Shown in pieces: positions 18,531 to 26,119 of a DNA stretch of 64,000 nt (position 1 is the stretch's first letter; each line of letters begins with the position of its first letter). The notes under the pieces were generated by a model, which was not told where the DNA came from, made no database searches, and saw only the letters and a list, made by a program, of their open reading frames with translations. The stretch spans positions 186,001 to 250,000 of the forward strand of contig JALCUE010000001.1 of NCBI GenBank assembly GCA_022655215.1, read 5' to 3'. A program made the translations under genes and the position numbers. The stretch comes from Atopobiaceae bacterium. Its GTDB lineage: Bacteria; Actinomycetota; Coriobacteriia; Coriobacteriales; Atopobiaceae.

Positions 18531-20198
18531 ATGCTCACAGACATCGAGATCGCACAGTCGGCAACCACCAAGCCCATAGAGGAGGTGGCCGAGGGGCTGG
18601 GGATCTCGCCGGAGCATCTCATCCCCTATGGCCACGACAAGGCCAAGGTCGACTACAACGTCCTCAAGCAGGACGCCGGCCATGACTGCAAGCTCGTCCT
18701 CGTCACCGCCATCAACCCCACGCCCGCAGGTGAGGGCAAGACGACCACGACCATCGGCGTCGCCGATGCCATGCGTCGCCTCGGGACCAAGAGCGTCGTG
18801 GCCCTCCGCGAGCCCAGCCTCGGCCCCGTGTTCGGCATCAAGGGCGGAGCCGCTGGTGGCGGATACGCCCAAGTGGTCCCCATGGAGGACATCAACCTCC
18901 ACTTCACCGGCGACTTCCATGCGATAGGGGCTGCCAACAACCTTCTCGCGGCCATGATCGACAACCACATCAAGCAGGGCAACGAGCTTGGCATCGACCC
19001 GAGGCGCATCACCTGGCGTCGCTGCGTCGACATGAACGACCGCCAGCTCAGGAACGTCGTCGATGGCCTCGGCGGAATCGGCGACGGCGTGCCTCGCCAG
19101 GACGGCTACGACATCACGGTCGCGTCCGAGGTCATGGCGGTGTTGTGCCTGTCCAGCTCCATCACGGACCTCAAGGAGCGCCTGGGTCGCATCGTGATCG
19201 GCTACACCTACGATCGCGAGCCCGTCTGCGCAAGCCAGCTCCACGCGCAGGGCGCCATGGCTGCCCTCCTCAAGGACGCGCTCAAGCCCAACCTCGTCCA
19301 GACCCTGGAGGGCACTCCCGCCTTCGTCCACGGCGGCCCGTTCGCCAACATCGCCCATGGCTGCAACTCCGTGATGGCCACGCGCATGGCCATGCACTAC
19401 GGTGACGTCTGTGTCACGGAGGCCGGCTTCGGTGCCGACCTCGGTGCCGAGAAGTTCCTCGACATCAAGTGCCGCATGGCGGGTCTCAAGCCCGATGCGG
19501 TCGTGGTCGTGGCGACGGTCCGCGCCCTCAAGTACAACGGCGGCGTGCCCAAGTCCGATCTGGGCGAGGAGGACCTCGACGCCCTGCGTGCCGGCCTTCC
19601 CAACCTGCTCCGCCATGTCCACAACATGCGCGAGGTCTACGGGCTGCCCTGCGTCGTCGCGGTCAACCGCTTCCCCACCGACACCGAATCCGAGCTCGCC
19701 TTGGTCGAGGACGAGTGCCGCAAGCTCGGCGTGAACGTGTGCCTGTCCGAGGTCTGGGCCAAGGGCGGCGAGGGCGGGGAGGACCTCGCCCGCGAGGTCC
19801 TGCGCCTCGTGGACGAGCCGAACCACTTCGACTTCTCCTATCCCACCGGCACCCCCATCGACGTCGCCATGGAGACGGTCGCCAAGCGCGTCTACCATGC
19901 CGACGGCGTCGACTTCACGCCCGCGGCGGCCAAGCAGCTCGCCACGCTCAAGGCCAACGGTTTCGGGGAGCTTCCCGTCTGCATCGCCAAGACGCAGTAC
20001 TCCTTCACGGACGACGCCTCGAAGCTCGGCGCGCCGGAGGGCTTCCGCATCACCGTCCGCGACGTCCATGTCGCGGCCGGGGCGGGCTTCGTGGTGGGCA
20101 TCACCGGTGCCATCATGACGATGCCCGGCCTTCCGAAGCATCCTGCCGCCGAGAGGATCGACGTGGACGAGGACGGCCGCATCACGGGACTCTTCTAG
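18531..20198 (+). CDS. fhs: Formate--tetrahydrofolate ligase
   Basis: 555 residues, full length for the family. The ATP loop [11 protein letters not shown] is near residue 64. The conserved [22 protein letters not shown] region follows the usual family pattern, as do the later [10 protein letters not shown] and [10 protein letters not shown] stretches. It joins formate to THF with ATP to make 10-formyl-THF for purine and formyl-Met synthesis, or in anaerobes the reverse or reductive one-carbon flow. The ATG at 18531 is four bases after the previous stop, with GAAGGGA upstream. A hairpin follows the gene. Confidence 0.96.
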   Translation: MLTDIEIAQSATTKPIEEVAEGLGISPEHLIPYGHDKAKVDYNVLKQDAGHDCKLVLVTAINPTPAGEGKTTTTIGVADAMRRLGTKSVVALREPSLGPVFGIKGGAAGGGYAQVVPMEDINLHFTGDFHAIGAANNLLAAMIDNHIKQGNELGIDPRRITWRRCVDMNDRQLRNVVDGLGGIGDGVPRQDGYDITVASEVMAVLCLSSSITDLKERLGRIVIGYTYDREPVCASQLHAQGAMAALLKDALKPNLVQTLEGTPAFVHGGPFANIAHGCNSVMATRMAMHYGDVCVTEAGFGADLGAEKFLDIKCRMAGLKPDAVVVVATVRALKYNGGVPKSDLGEEDLDALRAGLPNLLRHVHNMREVYGLPCVVAVNRFPTDTESELALVEDECRKLGVNVCLSEVWAKGGEGGEDLAREVLRLVDEPNHFDFSYPTGTPIDVAMETVAKRVYHADGVDFTPAAAKQLATLKANGFGELPVCIAKTQYSFTDDASKLGAPEGFRITVRDVHVAAGAGFVVGITGAIMTMPGLPKHPAAERIDVDEDGRITGLF

Positions 20199-20224
20199 GT
20201 CTCCCCAGCATCATGTGGTCATGG

Positions 20225-20260
20225 AGGAGGGCCGACACCCGATGGGGTATCGGCCCTCCT
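20225..20260 (+). terminator. Hairpin terminator after fhs
   Basis: AGGAGGGCCGA and TCGGCCCTCCT form a perfect 11-bp stem around a 14-base interval that can pair further (ACCC/GGGT). It is 26 bases after the fhs stop. No T-run follows. Confidence 0.65.
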
Positions 20261-20418
20261 GCTCATGTCGAGGATATGCCGCTTACGGGGGCGTGGGACT
20301 TTCTCGGGCTCTTCCTCGCGACACATGGGGTAGACTATGCCCTGCGGCCAAAGGTCGTATGTTCCGCGCGTAAGCGCACTGGTTTTGTCCTGAGGGGCAA
20401 ACGAAAGAAAGGCACGTC

Positions 20419-20625
20419 ATGGCTCAGGGTACTGTTAAGTGGTTCAATCCGGACAAGGGCTACGGCTTCATCTCTCGCGAGGATGGCGACGATCTGTTCG
20501 TCCACTACTCCGAGATTCAGATGGACGGGTTCAAGACTCTGGACGAGGGCCAGGCCGTCGAGTTCGACATCACCACCGGCCAGAATGGCAAGCTCCAGGC
20601 TTCCAACGTCCACAAGGCTCAGTAA
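20419..20625 (+). CDS. Cold-shock domain protein (CspA family)
   Basis: 68 residues, a single cold-shock domain with both nucleic-acid-binding motifs, KGYGFIS (RNP1) and LFVHYSEI (RNP2). Such proteins bind single-stranded RNA and DNA and melt RNA structure. The body starts [24 protein letters not shown] precedes the ATG. The 220-base gap upstream holds the fhs terminator and, probably, a promoter and leader; a tagact box at 20331 could be the -10. A very strong terminator follows. Confidence 0.96.
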   Translation: MAQGTVKWFNPDKGYGFISREDGDDLFVHYSEIQMDGFKTLDEGQAVEFDITTGQNGKLQASNVHKAQ

Positions 20626-20648
20626 GTAATCTCTTACAGAGACTGGAC

Positions 20649-20680
20649 AAGAGAGGGACGCTCCACGGCGTCCCTCTCTT
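20649..20680. terminator. Strong terminator between cold-shock gene and EamA transporter gene
   Basis: A perfect 13-bp stem, AAGAGAGGGACGC with GCGTCCCTCTCTT, closes a six-base loop. The stem ends in A and T runs on either side, so it can end transcription from both directions between these convergent genes. Confidence 0.88.
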
Positions 20681-20722
20681 CTTATGTCTCGACCCGCTGT
20701 CCGCCGCCCCGCGCGCCCTGAC

Positions 20723-21589
20723 TCAGGCGAGAACCATGGCGAGGGTGCCAGCCACGATGAGGACGAGCCCCGTCCCGCTCTTCCTGGTGAGCCGCTCGTG
20801 GAAGACGAAGTAGGAGAATGCGATGGTGACGAGCATCGAGAGCTTGTCGATGGGCACGACCACGCTCGCGAGTCCCTCCTGCAGGGCCTTGTAGTAGCAG
20901 ATCCACGAGGCGCCGGTGGCCAAGCCCGACAGGCAGATGAAGCCGAGCTCGTGCCCGTCTATCCCCTTGACCTTGCTCTGCTTGCCCGTGGCGAACACCA
21001 TCACCCAGGCCATGACGAGGACCACGCACGTGCGGATGGCCGTGCCGAGGTTCGACTCCACGCCGGATATGCCCACCTTGGCAAGTATCGCCTGCAGGGC
21101 CGCGAAGACGGCCGAGCCTGCGGCGAACAGCAGCCATGACCCGCCCTTGTGCTCGATCCCGGGGACTTCCGCCTTGCGCTCGATCATGAGGTAGGTGCCC
21201 ACGCCGATGAGGACGACGGCCACGGCCTTGACCGGTGTGATCGGCTCGCCCAGGAAGATGAAGGCGAGGATGATGGTGAGGATGGTCGAGCTCTTGTCCA
21301 CGGGGACGACCTTGTTCACGTCGCCGATCTGGAGGGCGTGGAAATAGCACAGCCAGGAGGCACCCGTGGCGAGTCCGGAGAGGACGAGGAACACCCACGA
21401 GCGGGCGTCGATCCCACCGATGGTGTCCGCCGAGCCCACGATGGCGACCATGACCCAGGAGAAGACGAGGACGACGATGGTGCGCACCGCCGTCGCGACC
21501 GTGGAGTCGGTCTCATGGATGCCCACCTTCGCGAAGATCGACATGAGGCCCGCGAAGAGGGCGCTTCCGAACGCGTACAGAACCCACAT
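20723..21589 (-). CDS. EamA/DMT-superfamily transporter
   Basis: 288 residues with about ten membrane segments in two similar halves. Each half carries the same pattern: FAKVGI...VATAVRT in the first, LAKVGI...LGTAIRT in the second, then GLATGASWLCYF or ICYY, and a PVDKSS or PIDKLS segment. That internal duplication defines the EamA drug/metabolite transporters. I used the ATG at 21589, with GGAAGGGG about ten bases upstream. Substrate unknown; related proteins export amino acids or metabolites. Confidence 0.9.
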   Translation of the reverse strand: MWVLYAFGSALFAGLMSIFAKVGIHETDSTVATAVRTIVVLVFSWVMVAIVGSADTIGGIDARSWVFLVLSGLATGASWLCYFHALQIGDVNKVVPVDKSSTILTIILAFIFLGEPITPVKAVAVVLIGVGTYLMIERKAEVPGIEHKGGSWLLFAAGSAVFAALQAILAKVGISGVESNLGTAIRTCVVLVMAWVMVFATGKQSKVKGIDGHELGFICLSGLATGASWICYYKALQEGLASVVVPIDKLSMLVTIAFSYFVFHERLTRKSGTGLVLIVAGTLAMVLA

Positions 21590-21790
21590 GTGACGTGACC
21601 CCTTCCGTTGACGTGGCTCAAGCATAGGCCAACACGCGGCTGGTGCGTGTAAGGGCGTGGTTCGGTCTCGCGCCGCCCGAATCACCCAAGTCCGCGCGCA
21701 TGCTCCTCCCTGAACCCTTTATCGGTTCGAAGTTTTCAGCTAGATTATTGATGCGGGCTCGACTGACGAGATGCGAGAGGTGAGAGGCGT

Positions 21791-23365
21791 ATGTTCTGCC
21801 CCAAGTGCGGGGCCAAGGTGACCGACGGGGCGAGGTTCTGCCCCGTATGCGGTTCGGCCATGCCTACCGCGACGGCAAACCACACCCCTGGCAGCCAGAC
21901 GCCGCCCCCGGCGGCCCCGATGCCGACATCTGCTCCCATGGCCCCCCGCCAGCGTTCCTACGTGAAGCCACTCATCATCATCGCCGCGCTCGTGGTGGCA
22001 GGCGTGGCCGGATACCTCATCTGGCATGCGGTCAACTTCGTCCAGATCGACGAGGGCACCTTCAAGGACGCGGTCTTCCGCGACTACATCGAGACGAACT
22101 TCGACACGGACGGCGACCACCAGCTCTCACGCGCCGAGGTCTCCGCGATCACCACGGTAGGTGTCGATGGGACGCAGGTGACCTCGCTCGAGGGAATCTC
22201 ACGGCTCTCCTCCCTCGACACGCTCTATGCCTGCAAGTGTCCGTACCTTTCAGAGGTCGACGTGAGCGGCAACACCGGCCTGAAGACGCTCATGCTCGAC
22301 CCGGGAGTCAAGGTCGATGGTCTCGACAAGACCAACCTCGAGGAGAGGTGGCTCACCACGAGGATCGAGAAGGTGACGTCATGGGGTGGCTCGAAGGGCA
22401 ACAGCTCGACCATGACCACATTTGTCTATGACGAGAACGGCCGCATCACGAACAAGGGCGTGAGCACCGGCTCCATCTCATATTTGACCTCGTACACCTA
22501 CCCGAATGGCCCCGCCGACGCGAACACCCTCGTCTCGGGAATGGAGGTCACCACGGGCAAGTCATCGAGCGTCTCGTCCAGCACCCTCTCCTATGACGCG
22601 AACGGTCTGCTCGCGAGCAGCGTGAAGGATGATGGGACGAACACCATCACGGACCGCTACGGCTATGACGGGTCGAGTCGGCTCACCTCATGCGACTCGA
22701 CCTATCAGTCGATGGGTCGCTCGCAGGCATCCGACAGCACGCTGAGCTTCACGAGGGACGATTCCGGACGGATCACCTCGGTCGACAGCAAATACACGAC
22801 CGCAGGAGGGGCCGAGGAGGTGTTCAACATGAACACGTACAGATACGACGACCAGGGCAGGCTCGCCTTCTCCAGCGACGCAGGCGATGACGGCCTCAAT
22901 GATTGCTTCACCTATGAGTACGACGGCTCGGGGAGGTTGTCGAAGGCGACCGAGCAATACCTGGACGTGAGCCTGAGCTCCTCCGCCGGTGGATCGGACT
23001 ATGCCTACACGTACGTGTACTCCTACGACGACCAGAGCCGCGTGAGCTCGATCAAGGGAACGAACGACAGGGGATCGACCAAGACGTACTCGTTCTCCTA
23101 TGAAGGCCAGAGGGTGAGCAAGGTCGAGAGCTCCCAGAGCCCTGGCGCGAACTCCTATGACTCGAGCCTCTCGTCCACCATCACCCCGCTCTATGGGAGG
23201 TACTTCGTGGCCAAGGACTCGGGCATCGTCGACCGCGTGTCCTACTCGACACTCCCCACGAAAGCGTATGGTGACGTCGTCTGCTGCATGTTCCGAGGTC
23301 CGGACTATGCTGGGTACGACGCCACGACCGGCCGCTGCGGCATTGACGTCACTACCCTCATGTAA
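21791..23365 (+). CDS. Membrane-anchored zinc-ribbon protein with YD (RHS-type) repeats
   Basis: 524 residues. The N-terminus is a zinc ribbon, CPKCG with CPVCG (cysteines 3, 6, 18, 21), then a proline-rich linker, one membrane helix at about 57-77, and a large outer part. The outer part has an EF-hand-like loop (DTDGDHQLS), one or two leucine-rich-type units (VTSLEGISRLSSLDTL), then at least five YD-type repeats such as YDENGRITN, YDANGLLAS and YDDQGRLAF, known from RHS and teneurin proteins. No toxin tip or RHS core-closing motif is visible. The next zinc-ribbon gene begins 15 bases on. Function unknown; sensing or binding outside the cell is a guess. Confidence 0.85.
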   Translation: MFCPKCGAKVTDGARFCPVCGSAMPTATANHTPGSQTPPPAAPMPTSAPMAPRQRSYVKPLIIIAALVVAGVAGYLIWHAVNFVQIDEGTFKDAVFRDYIETNFDTDGDHQLSRAEVSAITTVGVDGTQVTSLEGISRLSSLDTLYACKCPYLSEVDVSGNTGLKTLMLDPGVKVDGLDKTNLEERWLTTRIEKVTSWGGSKGNSSTMTTFVYDENGRITNKGVSTGSISYLTSYTYPNGPADANTLVSGMEVTTGKSSSVSSSTLSYDANGLLASSVKDDGTNTITDRYGYDGSSRLTSCDSTYQSMGRSQASDSTLSFTRDDSGRITSVDSKYTTAGGAEEVFNMNTYRYDDQGRLAFSSDAGDDGLNDCFTYEYDGSGRLSKATEQYLDVSLSSSAGGSDYAYTYVYSYDDQSRVSSIKGTNDRGSTKTYSFSYEGQRVSKVESSQSPGANSYDSSLSSTITPLYGRYFVAKDSGIVDRVSYSTLPTKAYGDVVCCMFRGPDYAGYDATTGRCGIDVTTLM

Positions 23366-23380
23366 GGGAAGGCGAGAAGC

Positions 23381-24235
23381 ATGTTCTGCGAGCGATGTGG
23401 CAAGCAGATGCCTGAGGGAACCAGGTTCTGCACGAACTGCGGTGCCCCTATGGGCGAGTCTGCGGGAGGCCCGCAGACGACGGACTCGCCTGCGGAGGGG
23501 GAGGCCCAGGTGCGGAAGGCCCCGCGTAGGGGGAATGCCGTCGTGATCGCGTGCGTCGCGGTCGTGGCCGCCTCCCTCGCCGTCGTCTTCCTCGTGTCCC
23601 CGCTCGGCCCCTTCGATGTGGCGGGTTCCTCCGAGCCTGCCACTGACGAGGTCTCCTCCACAGCGGCGACCACCATCGCGGCGACGACGGAGGAGGCGCT
23701 GACGGTCGTCGGCTCCTCTCAGCCACCAAGCTCGCCGGCGACGTCGTCCAGTGCGACGTCTCCCGCCGCGGCGTCGTCCAGCTCGACGTCGTCCACCACG
23801 ACGCGCGCGTTCGCGGACCCCTATACGACCGATCACCTCTACACGAACCAGGAGTTCGGTTTCAAGGTGACCATCCCCGCGGGCTTCTATCGGGCGATGT
23901 CTGCTTCTGACAACGCCATATTCTTCAATGACTCCGGCATGAACATCTCGGTTTATGGCGAGAACAACACCACCGGGATGACCGACAAGGACTACCTCTC
24001 GAGATTTCTGGGCGGGAGTGTGGCTGAATATCAGGCCACGGACAACGGGATGTTCGCAGGCTCGTATTACACGGACTCGGGCTCCACGGTGGCGTACTTC
24101 AAGGGTTATTGCGGGTCAGGGAGCATGTGCGTCGTGTCCATGAGCTATCCCGCCTCGGACTCCTCCACGTGCGACGCCATCGTCGAGAAGGTCTCGCCCA
24201 GCTTCACTCCTGGCGACGTGTCTCGTAAGCACTGA
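23381..24235 (+). CDS. Membrane-anchored zinc-ribbon protein with PsbP-like outer domain
   Basis: 284 residues. It starts with the same type of zinc ribbon (CERCG and CTNCG, cysteines 3, 6, 18, 21), followed by a membrane helix at about 49-68, a Ser/Thr-rich stretch of about 80 residues, and a compact C-terminal domain beginning YTNQEFGFKVTIPAGF. That opening resembles PsbP/DcrB-like extracytoplasmic domains; the match is by eye. It lies 15 bases after the preceding zinc-ribbon gene, with which it shares the N-terminal plan but not the outer domain, so the two are probably co-transcribed. Function unknown. Confidence 0.82.
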   Translation: MFCERCGKQMPEGTRFCTNCGAPMGESAGGPQTTDSPAEGEAQVRKAPRRGNAVVIACVAVVAASLAVVFLVSPLGPFDVAGSSEPATDEVSSTAATTIAATTEEALTVVGSSQPPSSPATSSSATSPAAASSSSTSSTTTRAFADPYTTDHLYTNQEFGFKVTIPAGFYRAMSASDNAIFFNDSGMNISVYGENNTTGMTDKDYLSRFLGGSVAEYQATDNGMFAGSYYTDSGSTVAYFKGYCGSGSMCVVSMSYPASDSSTCDAIVEKVSPSFTPGDVSRKH

Positions 24236-24388
24236 GGCCCTGGTGCCCGTATTTTGCCTCTTGAGCATGACGCCGACGTCACGAGAGGTTCGAGGGGTAT
24301 TCTCTTCAACATGTAGTCTGAATCACCGATGATGGTTCGCGCCCCGTCCGCTCGACGGCACGAGCCTCGGTCACAAGGGGGAATCACC

Positions 24389-25453
24389 ATGAGCATCCTC
24401 GACAGCATGTCGTCGTCCCTGAACCGCGGCATGGACGCCGCCGGAAGGTCCGGCAAGACCGTCAAGCTCAACCATCGCATCTCCGAGCTCCTGAAGCAGC
24501 GGCAAGGTCTTGCCGCGCAGCTTGGCGCGAGCCTGTACGACGCGACGAAGGGTGACCCGGCCATGAGGCAGGGCCGCGAGGCCCTCTACGACGGCATCGA
24601 CGCCATCGATCGCGAGCGCGCCGACATCCAGGCGCAGATCGAGCAGATCGAGCGCGAGGCCGCCCAGGCCCAGGCCTCGGCCCAGACGTATCGCTGCCCC
24701 AGGTGCGGGAGCGCGGTCGCCGCGACCGACCTGTTCTGCATGGGATGCGGCCTTCCCATCGCCGACGTGATGGCGGCCGCCCCCGCGGCCAGCCCCGCAA
24801 CCTCGGGTCGCGTGTGCCCCAACTGCGGGGCTCCCATGGGCGTCGATGACGTCTTCTGCATCAACTGTGGCGCCAAGGTCGAGTCTGCCGCTGTCACGTC
24901 CACTGCGGTTCCGACGGGTCGCGTGTGCCCCAACTGCGGGGCTCCCATGGGCGTCGACGACGTCTTCTGCATCAACTGCGGCGCCAAGGTCGAGCCCGTC
25001 GATCCCGCGGCGCAGGCAGCGGCGCCTGTCGAGCAGACCGCCGAGCCCGAGCAGACCGTCGAACCCGAAACGCCAGCCGACGATGAGAAGACCACCGAGC
25101 CCGAGCAGCCCACCGAGCCCGAGCAGTCCGTCGAGCCCGAGCAGTCCGTCGAGCCCGAGCAGGTTGCAGATACCGAGCAGGTTGCCGATCCCGAGCCCCA
25201 GGTCCAGCCTGCCACTGCTCCTGCTCCCATCGCCACACCCGAGCCCGCTGCCGTCCCGCGGTCCTACGTCTGCCCGAGGTGTGGCGAGAACGTGGACGCC
25301 GGCAGCAGGTTCTGTGGTGGCTGTGGACTTCCCATCGCCGAGGTCATGGCCGCGGCCCCTCAGCCCGCGGCTGGTCCAACATGCCCGCGCTGCGGTGCTC
25401 CCGTCAATCCCGGGGACACCTTCTGCATGAGCTGTGGGGCCTCGCTCGGATAG
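24389..25453 (+). CDS. Protein with helical N-terminus and five zinc ribbons
   Basis: 354 residues, no membrane segment. Residues 1-100 form a helical, coiled-coil-like region. Five zinc ribbons follow, with first cysteines near residues 103, 143, 180, 295 and 332. The second and third come from a near-identical 80-bp duplication. Between ribbons three and four is an acidic low-complexity stretch of repeated EPEQ units. The ATG at 24389 has AAGGGGGAA upstream. It follows the two membrane zinc-ribbon genes on the same strand after about 150 bases. Its ribbon series suggests an adaptor or scaffold; that is inference. Confidence 0.85.
   Translation: MSILDSMSSSLNRGMDAAGRSGKTVKLNHRISELLKQRQGLAAQLGASLYDATKGDPAMRQGREALYDGIDAIDRERADIQAQIEQIEREAAQAQASAQTYRCPRCGSAVAATDLFCMGCGLPIADVMAAAPAASPATSGRVCPNCGAPMGVDDVFCINCGAKVESAAVTSTAVPTGRVCPNCGAPMGVDDVFCINCGAKVEPVDPAAQAAAPVEQTAEPEQTVEPETPADDEKTTEPEQPTEPEQSVEPEQSVEPEQVADTEQVADPEPQVQPATAPAPIATPEPAAVPRSYVCPRCGENVDAGSRFCGGCGLPIAEVMAAAPQPAAGPTCPRCGAPVNPGDTFCMSCGASLG
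24804..24994 (+). repeat. Near-identical 80-bp direct repeat encoding one zinc ribbon
   Basis: 24804-24883 and 24915-24994 match at all but two positions, both silent third bases, with an offset of 111 bases. Each copy encodes CPNCGAPMGVDDVFCINCG. The low divergence points to recent tandem duplication or gene conversion inside the gene. Confidence 0.9.
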
Positions 25454-25543
25454 GGGATGCGGCCAGACGTGGCTCTCCGTCGGTGACCCCTCTGATGGGA
25501 GCTCGGCTTAATGGAACCTGTATACTAAGGACATTCATATCAA

Positions 25544-25575
25544 ACGGGGCCATCGACCACGCGTGATGGCCCCGT
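25544..25575 (+). promoter_or_regulatory. Perfect leader hairpin before the giant secreted protein gene
   Basis: ACGGGGCCATC and GATGGCCCCGT form a perfect 11-bp stem with a ten-base loop. It ends five bases before the GGAGG ribosome site of the gene starting at 25590. A -10-like TATACT is at 25521-25526, so the hairpin would lie near the transcript's 5' end, where it could protect the RNA or regulate translation. Confidence 0.5.
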
Positions 25576-25589
25576 CGCTTGGAGGTCCT

Positions 25590-26102
25590 ATGCCAGCAGC
25601 CCATCGTCGTAAGAGCCTCGTTCCCTTTGCCATCGCGGCCTTCGTCGTCGCGCTCATGTGGGGTGCCCTCCCGGCGATGGCCTACGCCGCCGACTGGTCG
25701 CTGTCCATCTCCTCGATCAAGATGAGCTCCAAGCTCACCACCTCCTTCGAGGACACTGACTACAGTGGCAACGTCACCGGCGCCATCACCTACACGGACG
25801 CCCCGGCATCCGGGAGGTGCTACGCGATCGTCGACATGTCCGTCGTCAAGGCTGCGGCGACGAACCCACTCGAGCTCGCGGACGTCAAGCTCACGGTGGA
25901 TGGCACGACGTATTCGGCGAAGACGTCGGGCAACAACCCCACGACCAACTCGGCGAGTGGTTCAGGCAGCCTTTCGTCGGACATCCCCTCCCTGGCGAAG
26001 CACCATAACCTCCCGTACTTCTCCGCTGCGTCCGTCTCCACCAAGGACAGTGGCTCCATCATCTTCGAGATCCCCCTCGTCCTATTCCTCGTCAAACGGT
26101 GA
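25590..26102 (+). CDS. N-terminal fragment of the giant secreted protein
   Basis: 170 residues to the premature TGA. GGAGG precedes the ATG. A basic start (MPAAHRRK), a hydrophobic core and PAMAYAAD give a standard signal peptide. The rest is a beta-rich domain with a DVKLTVDGTTYSA stretch. The last dozen or so residues are out-of-frame, being past the CCCCC run at 26072. If translation ends here it makes a short secreted protein lacking all catalytic and ricin-type parts. Confidence 0.75.
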   Translation: MPAAHRRKSLVPFAIAAFVVALMWGALPAMAYAADWSLSISSIKMSSKLTTSFEDTDYSGNVTGAITYTDAPASGRCYAIVDMSVVKAAATNPLELADVKLTVDGTTYSAKTSGNNPTTNSASGSGSLSSDIPSLAKHHNLPYFSAASVSTKDSGSIIFEIPLVLFLVKR

Positions 26103-26119
26103 CGGTTGGACCGTGAGCT

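Noticed and set aside
20200..20418. Possible small RNA or riboswitch before the cold-shock gene
   Set aside because: Only a terminator hairpin and a plausible leader are visible; no known riboswitch pattern is recognised.
25040..25180. Short repeats in the five-ribbon gene, considered as CRISPR
   Set aside because: They encode EPEQ low-complexity protein with no spacers.
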